A stretch of DNA of 64,000 nucleotides from Tenacibaculum sp. Bg11-29. Its GTDB lineage: Bacteria > Bacteroidota > Bacteroidia > Flavobacteriales > Flavobacteriaceae. The notes under the pieces are model-generated. The model saw only the letters and a list, made by a program, of their open reading frames with translations. It did not search any database and had not been told where the DNA came from. Positions 8,006 to 15,320 of the stretch are shown one piece after another. Where the stretch lies: the NCBI RefSeq assembly GCF_002836595.1, contig NZ_PJBB01000003.1:1859001-1923000 (forward strand), read 5' to 3'. The translations under genes and the position numbers were made by a program. The first letter of the stretch is position 1, and every line of letters begins with the position of its first letter.

Positions 8006-8626
8006 ATGAAAACAATAATTGACTTTGAAAATAATAAAAAACAATTTACAAGAGATATTGTGTATGACGGAATAGTGGATACCGAAGAGTATTATTCTAA
8101 TTCGCCTAAAATATTATGGATTTTAAAAGAAGTGAATTGTCCTGGTGATTCAAATTGGGATATGAGAGATGCCTTAGCCAATAATATCAAGAACAAAAAT
8201 GGAAAAGGAATTAAAAGTGGATGGGCTAATACATTTAACCCAATAGTATATGCTACATATGGGATATTAAATAATATCAGTTGGGAAAATATGGAAAGTG
8301 TGTATAGCGACCAATCTATTATAGACGTTTTAAGGAAAGTTGCATATATTAATGTTAAAAAGGAACCAGGAGGCAGCTCGTCTAATCCTAGTGAAATAAA
8401 ATCTTATTATAATAAAAATAAAGCGGCATCACACGAACAAATTAAATTGATAAACCCTGATATTATAATTTTTGGAAATACTCTCAATTTTTTTGACGAA
8501 GATTTCTTTGATCTATTTGAAAAATTAGAAAAAAAAGAAAATGATTCTTCTCTTGAAGTATACGAAGGTGAAAAACATATATTACTTAATACATATCATC
8601 CAAACAATAGAACAATAGAACAATAG
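8006..8626 (+). CDS. UDG-superfamily-like protein, C-terminus shifted by an 8-bp repeat unit
   Basis: A 206-residue protein of a poorly described family. The pattern recalls the uracil-DNA glycosylase fold: a hydrophobic strand then ILWILKEVNCPG near 37-50, AYINVKKEPG at about 113-122, PDIIIFGNTL at about 151-160, and a late NTYHPNNR like the UDG HPS loop. Catalysis is not implied. The end is altered: three tandem copies of AACAATAG (8603-8626) put a stop at 8624. With two copies the frame would read on as GQEEYCDLIINTVNQW... to a stop at 8689-8691, giving 225 residues. The gene lies between usp and a usp remnant, so it may be an acquired insert. Confidence 0.6.
   Translation: MKTIIDFENNKKQFTRDIVYDGIVDTEEYYSNSPKILWILKEVNCPGDSNWDMRDALANNIKNKNGKGIKSGWANTFNPIVYATYGILNNISWENMESVYSDQSIIDVLRKVAYINVKKEPGGSSSNPSEIKSYYNKNKAASHEQIKLINPDIIIFGNTLNFFDEDFFDLFEKLEKKENDSSLEVYEGEKHILLNTYHPNNRTIEQ
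8603..8626 (+). repeat. Three tandem copies of an 8-bp unit at a gene end
   Basis: AACAATAG is repeated three times without interruption. Because 8 is not a multiple of 3, each gain or loss of a unit changes the reading frame of the UDG-like gene. Two copies restore a frame that continues 21 codons with a plausible protein tail. Confidence 0.85.
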
Positions 8627-8731
8627 GGCAAGAAGAATATTGTGATTTGATAATAAATACTGTTAATCAATGGAAATATAAACAAAAATAAAAAACCTAT
8701 AACTAATTTTATTAGTTAACTATTATCGATG

Positions 8732-8860
8732 GATATAGTTAATTTAATATTCTTAGCTGGTAGTGTTTCTAAATATATTTCGAACCATAATAAATTACCA
8801 ATAGTTTCATTTAAAATTAAATGTATTGCTAATTTTGTATCTTTTCGGCTGTAAATAACT
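8732..8860 (+). pseudogene. Remnant of the 3' end of a second usp gene
   Basis: Read from 8732 the frame gives DIVNLIFLAGSVSKYISNH and then NKLPIVSFKIK. The end of the intact usp at 6798 reads ADIV...EGSIAEDIANHSKLPILSFKI. The sequence after the end is also alike (TATTGCT/TATTACT, GGCTGTAA). No upstream part of this copy remains. It therefore looks like the tail of a tandem usp duplicate whose body was deleted or replaced by the UDG-like gene. Confidence 0.7.
8830..8837 (+). promoter_or_regulatory. -7 promoter element for the DUF885 gene
   Basis: TAATTTTG is a full match to TAnnTTTG and lies 29 bases before the start codon at 8867. No clear -33 TTG was found at the usual distance. It lies in sequence inherited from the usp remnant. 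Confidence 0.4.
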
Positions 8861-8866
8861 AAAAAG

Positions 8867-10693
8867 ATGAAATTAAAATTAATTACAATTATAACTTTAG
8901 TGGGAACACTCTTTTTACAATCATGTAAAAAAGAAGTAAAGGCTAAATTAATTTCTAAAGAAGAAATTAGTGAACAATCAAAAAAAGTCAATGCTTTTTT
9001 CGATACACAGTTTAATGACAATTTAGATCGTCATCCGATGTATCAAACCTATTTAGGAATAAAAAAAGATGCTGACAAGTGGAATGATATTTCTGATGAG
9101 TTTTTAAAAAAAGAAAAAGAGCATGCAAAAATAGCATTAGCTTGGTTAAAAGATTCAGTAAACCTAAAAGCATTAGATAGCGAAACTAAATTAAGTTATG
9201 ATTTATTTAAGCAACAATTAGAAAACCAAATAGTAGATTTTAAATATCGTTTTCATACGTATCCTGTAAATCAAATGCATGGAATGCAATCTGAAATTCC
9301 AGCATTTTTAATCAATATGCATCAAGTTTCTACGACAAAAGATGCCGAGAATTATATAGCAAGATTATATAATTTAAAACCTTTATTCAATCAACTAGTT
9401 ACAAACTTAAAAGAGAGAGAAAGCAAAGGGGTTATGCCGCCTAAATTTGTTTTTGCAAAAGTACTAGAAGATTCTAGAAATTTAATAAAAGGGAAACCTT
9501 TTGATAATTCGAATACTCCAAGTACTTTATTGAATGACTTTACTAACAAGGTAAATAAGTTAGCTATTGATGCTGAAGAGAAAAAAGCATTTATAGAAAA
9601 AGGAATTATAGCTTTAAAAGAAGGTGTTTTACCTGCGTATCAAAACTTAATAACAACTTTAGAAGCTCAAGAAAAAGTAGCAACTACAGATGATGGAGTA
9701 TGGAAATTACCTGAAGGAGTAAGTTTTTTTAATAATGCTCTAAAAAGAACTACTACAACTAATTTAACCGCAGAAGAAATTCATCAAATAGGGGTAAAAG
9801 AAGTAACTCGAATTCATGAAGAGATGCGTATTATTATGAAAAGTGTTGGTTTTAAAGGTTCTTTAAAAGAGTTTTTCGAGTTTATGAAAAAGGATAAGCA
9901 ATTTTATTATGCAGATTCTAAAGAAGGAAGAATAGAATACATGAACAAAGCTGAGCAGGTTATTGATAGTATGAAAACTCGATTAAATGAATTATTTATA
10001 ACGAAGCCAAAAGCAGCGTTAGTAGTAAAAGCAGTAGAGTCTTTTAGAGAGAAATCAGCAGGAAAAGCATTTTATCAGCAACCAGCCTTAGATGGTTCAA
10101 GACCAGGAACGTATTATGCAAATATGTACGATATGAAAAGTATGCCATCTTACCAAATGGAAGCTTTAGCATATCACGAAGGGATTCCTGGACATCACAT
10201 GCAAATAGCCATAGCTCAAGAGTTAAAAGAAGTGCCTATGTTTAGAAAATTTGGTCGTTACACTGCTTATGTAGAAGGATGGGGATTGTATTCTGAATAT
10301 ATTCCAAAAGAAATGGGTTTTTATTCAGATCCGTATTCAGACTTTGGTCGTTTAGCGATGGAGTTATGGAGAGCATGTCGTTTAGTGGTTGATACAGGAA
10401 TTCATACTAAAAAATGGACACGTGAAGATGGAATTAAATATTATACTGATAATACACCAAATTCAGAATTAGATGCCGTAAAAATGGTAGAGCGCCATAT
10501 TGTAATGCCAAGTCAGGCAACAGCATATAAAATAGGAATGCTGAAAATTTTAGAGCTTCGTAAAAAAGCAAAAAAAGCATTAGCAGAGAAATTTAATATT
10601 CGCGAATTTCATGATGTCGTGTTAACTAATGGACCATTGCCATTAAATGTTTTAGAAGTTTTAGTTGATGAATATATTAATTTAGAAAAATAG
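8867..10693 (+). CDS. DUF885 family lipoprotein, putative metallopeptidase
   Basis: A 608-residue protein with a lipoprotein signal (MKLKLITIITLVGTLFLQSC, acylated Cys at 20). The long helical body is typical of DUF885. The motif H437-E-G-I-P-G-H-H444 fits the HExxGH-type zinc site of this family, and a downstream glutamate in the EGWGLYSEY segment is the likely third ligand. Function in the family is thought to be peptide cleavage; no substrate can be read from sequence. It should sit on the outer or inner membrane facing the periplasm. Stands alone, followed by a shared terminator. Confidence 0.88.
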   Translation: MKLKLITIITLVGTLFLQSCKKEVKAKLISKEEISEQSKKVNAFFDTQFNDNLDRHPMYQTYLGIKKDADKWNDISDEFLKKEKEHAKIALAWLKDSVNLKALDSETKLSYDLFKQQLENQIVDFKYRFHTYPVNQMHGMQSEIPAFLINMHQVSTTKDAENYIARLYNLKPLFNQLVTNLKERESKGVMPPKFVFAKVLEDSRNLIKGKPFDNSNTPSTLLNDFTNKVNKLAIDAEEKKAFIEKGIIALKEGVLPAYQNLITTLEAQEKVATTDDGVWKLPEGVSFFNNALKRTTTTNLTAEEIHQIGVKEVTRIHEEMRIIMKSVGFKGSLKEFFEFMKKDKQFYYADSKEGRIEYMNKAEQVIDSMKTRLNELFITKPKAALVVKAVESFREKSAGKAFYQQPALDGSRPGTYYANMYDMKSMPSYQMEALAYHEGIPGHHMQIAIAQELKEVPMFRKFGRYTAYVEGWGLYSEYIPKEMGFYSDPYSDFGRLAMELWRACRLVVDTGIHTKKWTREDGIKYYTDNTPNSELDAVKMVERHIVMPSQATAYKIGMLKILELRKKAKKALAEKFNIREFHDVVLTNGPLPLNVLEVLVDEYINLEK

Positions 10694-10731
10694 AAGTTAA
10701 GTAAGATTAATACATAGAATTCTAAACTAAA

Positions 10732-10767
10732 AAAAAACTCGATACTAATATTAGTATCGAGTTTTTT
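10732..10767. terminator. Bidirectional terminator between convergent genes
   Basis: A perfect 36-bp palindrome (core ACTCGATACTAAT and its complement) flanked by A-run and T-run. It serves the DUF885 gene on + and the DinB-like gene on -, whose stops are 39 and 3 bases away. Confidence 0.9.
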
Positions 10768-10769
10768 AT

Positions 10770-11906
10770 TTAGTGTTTAACAATGCCTTTTATTTTTACT
10801 TTCTTTTTTAATTCAGGTAGTCTCTTTTTTAAAAACAAAATTTGACCTAAATGACTCGATTGATGTTCCATTACATGAAACCAAGCGTATTGATTTGAAA
10901 TTCCTTTTCCTGGATTAACACTCTTAAACCATTTATCATCCTTCTTTCTTAGCTCTTCAATAGTTTTTTGTCTAACATTATTATAAATTTTTAAATAATA
11001 GCTAATTGGTTTTCCTTGTAAAAGATCTCTACCCTTAGTATCTAAATCCATCCCTGCATCCCAAATATTTTCATTTGTTTTATTAACAAGAGTTTTATCA
11101 AAAGTAGCTTTTTGATAATAGGCTTCAGCTGCTGCTAAATGCATTATTAATGCTCCAATTCTATTCGCTTTAATATCATGTAAATGATCTACGTGTTCTA
11201 GAGGTAAATCTTTTACAATTCTTTCAACTCTAGCCTTTAAATCTTCTAACATAGAAATCATACTTTCAATTTCTGGGTTTTTAGCATTCTCTTTACCTAT
11301 TTTACCATATTCTTGCTCAGGAATTTTTATGCCGCTACCAGAAATTAGAAGTGATTTTTTTCCTGAAAAACTATCATTACTAGTTGTTAATGAGTACTCT
11401 TTAACCCTAACAGTTTTATTACTAACAATGGCTTCATTCCAATTTTTAATTACGTTATTTATTATATTACTTTCAAAATCATTATTTGAAATATTTAATT
11501 TTTGAAATTCACCATTTTGATTTTCAATAAGTAATTTAAAATTATCAAATAAAAATTCACCATTATATAAGCATAAACCTCCAAAGCTTAAAGATTTTGA
11601 ATTTTTTCCAATTTCACCTTCAATTGTATATTCATTCCACTTATTAATTTTTACTTTTCTATCGCTCATATTATCAAAAAAACCAGGTTCACCATCTTTG
11701 GTATCAACCCTACCCCATAGACCTGCCCATGCTTTATTATCATTAGGTTTAACTTTCAGGTTTGCTATTAATTTAAATTTCTTTTTTGAATTTGAATTGA
11801 TAGCAATTGTTTGGACAAATGAGGTCCAGTCTCTTGAGATAGCCTTTTGCTGGCCATAAGAAAAAATTGTAAGTATAAATAGTAAGAAAGTAAGTTTAAT
11901 TTTCAT
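10770..11906 (-). CDS. Secreted DinB-superfamily protein with an N-terminal beta domain
   Basis: A 378-residue protein with a signal peptide (about 1-18, ending SYGQ). Residues ~20-195 look like a beta-sandwich (carbohydrate-binding-like) region. Residues ~210-365 form a DinB/DUF664 four-helix bundle with the three-histidine metal pattern: H in GALIMHLAAAEAYY, and two in WFHVMEHQSSHLGQ. DinB-like proteins are metal-dependent thiol-transfer or related enzymes, but an exported one with an extra domain is less common. Substrate unknown. Confidence 0.75.
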   Translation of the reverse strand: MKIKLTFLLFILTIFSYGQQKAISRDWTSFVQTIAINSNSKKKFKLIANLKVKPNDNKAWAGLWGRVDTKDGEPGFFDNMSDRKVKINKWNEYTIEGEIGKNSKSLSFGGLCLYNGEFLFDNFKLLIENQNGEFQKLNISNNDFESNIINNVIKNWNEAIVSNKTVRVKEYSLTTSNDSFSGKKSLLISGSGIKIPEQEYGKIGKENAKNPEIESMISMLEDLKARVERIVKDLPLEHVDHLHDIKANRIGALIMHLAAAEAYYQKATFDKTLVNKTNENIWDAGMDLDTKGRDLLQGKPISYYLKIYNNVRQKTIEELRKKDDKWFKSVNPGKGISNQYAWFHVMEHQSSHLGQILFLKKRLPELKKKVKIKGIVKH

Positions 11907-11931
11907 GATTCTTTTTTTTCAAATTTAAACA

Positions 11932-11965
11932 AAAAAAAACTTAGAATTAATTCTAAGTTTTTTTT
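11932..11965 (-). terminator. Terminator after the DUF4369 lipoprotein gene
   Basis: A 34-bp palindrome (ACTTAGAATT and its complement) with A/T runs on both sides, 19 bases after the stop of the gene ending at 11984 on the - strand and just before the start of the DinB-like gene. Confidence 0.85.
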
Positions 11966-11983
11966 GAAATATTTAAGTAATTT

Positions 11984-12688
11984 TTATTTACCTTCTTCGG
12001 TTTTAATTTTCGTTATGAATTTTTGGAATCTCTTACCATAATCTGAATTTTTAACATTCTTAGATAAGCTATTATTAATGGTATCTAATAGTTTAATATT
12101 TGCATTAAATAATTCTGTTAAAGCAATATAAGGCGCAGCTTCACTATCAGCATGTGAAATAGCGAAGTTTGTAGAAAACAAGAAACGACGACGGACCATT
12201 TTTTTATAGTCTAAAGTTATTTTTTTAACAAGCTCTTCGTCTTTAGCTTGGCGAGCTTCCACATCTTTTTTAATAAAATCTAAATTTTGATCTTTAAATT
12301 TACGATCAATCTCACGAAATTTATTCATCACTTCTTGGTTCTTAGAACCTTTTATTTCTGGATTAAAGCCAAATTCTTCTAATTTATCATTAATAGTTAT
12401 TTCACCTTTTTCACCAAAAAACATTAAACGCTTATCTCTTGTGTTTTCATCAAAAGTTATGTAGTACATTACAGGAGATTCAATGTTATCTGAGAGTATA
12501 AATTTATCATCACCTAATAAAGCCATAGAATCAACAGAAACTAATACTGTATCATTCATTTTTTGAAGATATAAAGTACCTTTTTTTAATCCTTTAATTT
12601 GACCTTTAACAATCATGTTTCCTTCTTTCTTAGAAGAACATGCGAAAGCGATAATGGCAAATGCACAAATGGTAATAAATTTTTTCAT
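11984..12688 (-). CDS. DUF4369 domain lipoprotein
   Basis: A 234-residue lipoprotein when started at the ATG at 12688 (MKKFITICAFAIIAFACSSK, lipobox Cys 17). An upstream TTG at 12712 would only add eight residues before the signal peptide. Residues ~25-125 match DUF4369 (VKGQIKG, GTLYLQKMND, then DSM, MYYI). That domain often stands before thioredoxin-like domains in Bacteroidota; here a short helical tail follows and no CxxC is present. The tail 125-234 is rich in charged helices. Role unknown. It lies 39 bases after the DUF819 gene and may be co-transcribed with it. Confidence 0.8.
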   Translation of the reverse strand: MKKFITICAFAIIAFACSSKKEGNMIVKGQIKGLKKGTLYLQKMNDTVLVSVDSMALLGDDKFILSDNIESPVMYYITFDENTRDKRLMFFGEKGEITINDKLEEFGFNPEIKGSKNQEVMNKFREIDRKFKDQNLDFIKKDVEARQAKDEELVKKITLDYKKMVRRRFLFSTNFAISHADSEAAPYIALTELFNANIKLLDTINNSLSKNVKNSDYGKRFQKFITKIKTEEGK

Positions 12689-12727
12689 GTGATTATAAAT
12701 TTGGAGTTGCAAATATGCAGAATTCTC

Positions 12728-14482
12728 TTATAAGGTTGCGGATAATTCCATTAAAATTGTACACAAAATTGCTCCGACTGTACCAATAGCGTAACCAAAT
12801 ACAGCTAATAATACTCCGACAGAAGCAAGTGAGGGATGAAATGCCTGTGCGACGATTGGAGCAGAAGCAGCACCACCAACATTTGCTTGACTACCAACAG
12901 CCAAGAAGAAATAGGGAGCTTTAATCATTTTTGCTACTAATATTAGTAAACCAGCATGAATACCCATCCAAACTAAGCCAATTGCAATTAATCCTACGTT
13001 ATCAAAAATCATTGTTAAATCCATTTTCATACCAATAGAAGCTACTAATATGTAAATAAAAATACTTCCTATTTTACTAGCACCAGCACCTTCGTAATTT
13101 TTTGCTTTTGTAAATGATAAGCATATGGCAATAATTGTAGAAACACTAATTAACCAAAAGAAGCCAGAACCTAAGAAAGAAAAAATATTTCTCCAACCCT
13201 GCGATTGGATGCTAGCAACTAAATTACTGAAAAAATCACTTAAATGAGATGATAAAAAATGACCAAAACTAACAGTGCCAAAAGCAATGGCTAACATGAT
13301 CATGAAATCGGTTAAACTAGGATTTTTTTGTACTCTTTTTGTAAAACTAGCCATGGTGTCTTTTAATTCTTCAATAGCAGTAGTATCTGCTTTTAACCAT
13401 TTATTAATTTTATCTTTTTTACCAATTCCTATTAGTAAAATAGCCATCCATATATTAGCTACAACGATATCAACAAATACCATTCCTCCGTATTTTTGAG
13501 GGTTGTATTGATAAATTTCTAACATAGCAGTTTGGTTTGCACCACCTCCAATCCAGCTTCCTGCTAAAGTTGATAAACCTCTCCAAACAGCATCAAAACC
13601 TGCTCCACCAACAGTTTCTGGAGAAAATATAGAAATTAATAAAATAGCAATTGGCCCACCAATTATTATACCTACAGTACCTGTGAAAAACATAATTAAA
13701 GCTTTAGAACCTAAATTAAATATAGCTTTTAAATCGATACTTAATGTCATTAAAACTAAAGCAGCAGGTAGTAAAAAACGACTAGCGACATAATACAATT
13801 GTGATTTTCCTTTTACAATTTCACCAGTTGCACTTATGGTTTCCCATTCAGGTGAAATTATGCCAAATGTGGTAAAAAATGCAGGGATAAGATACGCCAT
13901 GAATAAACCCGGAACAATCTTATAAAATTTAGGACAAAACCCTGAAGTTTTAGATTCTGTGTAAAACACAAGTCCTAATGAAATCATTAGAATTCCAAAT
14001 ACAATTGCGTCTTTAGGAATTAAAGGAGCTTTAATAATTGCAGTTGAATTTTTTATTGATAAATTTATGGCGACTTCTTGATCTTTATTTGTAAATAAAA
14101 TTGTTTCTATTTCAAATAATGGTTTTTCAACAAAGCTTCTTTGAGCTTTAACAATAATGTCAAATAGTTTTTCTGAATCTAATGAAATTTCTTTATCTGA
14201 ATTATAAATAATAGTAAATCCATATTCAGTTTTTTCAATTATTGAGTTGTCAGAGTTTAATTTTTTTGATAAATTAATTTTTTTAATTTCAACTAAAGAA
14301 TCTTTAGATATTATTTTTAATTTGAAACCGTCAAATGTTAACTTATCAATGGTTGAAGGTATTTTGAAGTTTTTTGCACTATTTTCATTTACATTTTCTA
14401 TGGTAAATGTTTGAGCTTTTAACGTATTTGTAAATAGATTAATTAATAATATTAGTAAGGTTAATTTGTATGTTATTTTCAT
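12728..14482 (-). CDS. DUF819 family membrane protein with a signal peptide and extra N-terminal domain
   Basis: A 584-residue protein. Residues 1-23 are a signal peptide (ending TLKAQ), ~25-150 a periplasmic beta-rich domain, and ~155-584 the DUF819 membrane core of about eleven helices, with GGGANQTAMLEIY, the loop around DKINKWLKAD and the C-terminal GSQANVGGAASAPIVAQAF segment. DUF819 proteins resemble sodium:solute transporters; substrate unknown. Family members usually start near the core motif KDAIVFGILMISLG. The extra front part, and a 35-bp repeat of the core start just upstream of the gene (14494-14528), suggest a rearranged gene. Confidence 0.85.
   Translation of the reverse strand: MKITYKLTLLILLINLFTNTLKAQTFTIENVNENSAKNFKIPSTIDKLTFDGFKLKIISKDSLVEIKKINLSKKLNSDNSIIEKTEYGFTIIYNSDKEISLDSEKLFDIIVKAQRSFVEKPLFEIETILFTNKDQEVAINLSIKNSTAIIKAPLIPKDAIVFGILMISLGLVFYTESKTSGFCPKFYKIVPGLFMAYLIPAFFTTFGIISPEWETISATGEIVKGKSQLYYVASRFLLPAALVLMTLSIDLKAIFNLGSKALIMFFTGTVGIIIGGPIAILLISIFSPETVGGAGFDAVWRGLSTLAGSWIGGGANQTAMLEIYQYNPQKYGGMVFVDIVVANIWMAILLIGIGKKDKINKWLKADTTAIEELKDTMASFTKRVQKNPSLTDFMIMLAIAFGTVSFGHFLSSHLSDFFSNLVASIQSQGWRNIFSFLGSGFFWLISVSTIIAICLSFTKAKNYEGAGASKIGSIFIYILVASIGMKMDLTMIFDNVGLIAIGLVWMGIHAGLLILVAKMIKAPYFFLAVGSQANVGGAASAPIVAQAFHPSLASVGVLLAVFGYAIGTVGAILCTILMELSATL
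13982..14016. repeat. Direct repeat, copy inside the DUF819 gene
   Basis: This copy encodes the start of the DUF819 membrane core (DAIVFGILMI). It matches 14494-14528 at about 32 of 35 positions, including a 20-base identical stretch, in the same orientation 512 bp away. Confidence 0.75.
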
Positions 14483-14547
14483 ATTCGTTCATTAATCATT
14501 AGAATTCCAAATACTATTGCATCATTAGTAAAAGTGTGTGCAATCAT
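14479..14547 (-). pseudogene. 22-codon remnant of a DUF819 gene start
   Basis: On the - strand an ATG at 14547 opens MIAHTFTNDAIVFGILMIN and stops at 14479 with a TGA that overlaps the ATG of the full DUF819 gene (ATGA). The text copies the beginning of the DUF819 core. It looks like the start of an older DUF819 gene that lost the rest. It might still act as a translated leader coupled to the gene behind it. Confidence 0.55.
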
Positions 14548-14578
14548 CTTTAAATTAGTTTTTTGCTAAAATAGCTTT

Positions 14579-15238
14579 TTATTTCTTTTTACGATGGTCT
14601 GTATTAATAGCAATACCTACAAGTATTCTATTAAAATTACCTCCACCGTTAGTACTTATTTTCTGATAGCCTGCTTTAAGTTTTATTTTTTTATTTACAT
14701 TGTATTTAAAGCCTGCTCCAAGCCAGTTTTGATTAAATGCTTCGCCATCAAGATCAAAAAAGACTTCATTATATAAATAGGTAGACCATTTGTTATTTAA
14801 AGGGTAGCTTAAAGCTATTTGATAGCGTAATAAATGTGCTGTAGTTGAGTTAAAAAAACGTTGTTCAGCTCTAAAACGATGTGCAAAACCTAAATGGTTT
14901 ATTTTATGTTTTATATTAAAATCTTCATAAACACGATGCTCATTTATTTCACCACCGTTGCTATTAAAACTAGCATCTGTATTTAAAAAGGAGTACCCCA
15001 AAGTAGTACTTAAATTGTTGTTTATTTTATAGTTACCTCCCAATCTCCCAATAAATTGCTGCATATCATCGCCAATTTCAAAAAAGCGAAAATGAGCCAT
15101 TGTTTTTAAACTTATTTTATTAGAAAGTTGATGCGATCCGTTATACATATACCAAGCTCCTAATTCATTTTTCGGAGTATTCTGTGCAATGTTTTTTAAA
15201 GAGAATAATACAAATAATATAATAATACTTTTTTTCAT
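14579..15238 (-). CDS. DUF2490 outer-membrane-type protein
   Basis: A 219-residue protein with a signal peptide (MKKSIIILFVLFSLKNIAQ) followed by alternating beta strands, matching DUF2490: ELGAWYMYNGSHQLSNKISL at the start, GYSFLNTD in the middle, HRFRAEQRF, and GLAI-like strand ends. These are predicted beta-barrel outer membrane proteins of unknown role. It lies about 100 bases upstream of the DUF819 gene in the same direction. Confidence 0.8.
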   Translation of the reverse strand: MKKSIIILFVLFSLKNIAQNTPKNELGAWYMYNGSHQLSNKISLKTMAHFRFFEIGDDMQQFIGRLGGNYKINNNLSTTLGYSFLNTDASFNSNGGEINEHRVYEDFNIKHKINHLGFAHRFRAEQRFFNSTTAHLLRYQIALSYPLNNKWSTYLYNEVFFDLDGEAFNQNWLGAGFKYNVNKKIKLKAGYQKISTNGGGNFNRILVGIAINTDHRKKK

Positions 15239-15259
15239 GTTTGCAGTTGTTTTAATATT

Positions 15260-15289
15260 AAAATCTCCTACTTTTCAGTAAGAGATTTT
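15260..15289 (-). terminator. Terminator after the BNR-repeat protein gene
   Basis: Inverted repeat AAAATCTCCTAC / GTAAGAGATTTT (one mismatch) with a 6-base loop, 32 bases after the stop at 15321 on the - strand. Confidence 0.6.
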
Positions 15290-15320
15290 GGTGTTATACT
15301 AGCATTCAAAAATAAATAAT

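Noticed and set aside
8006..8691. UDG-like gene as part of a defence system
   Set aside because: No partner gene (nuclease, helicase, reverse transcriptase, methylase) is nearby; only a single accessory gene is seen.
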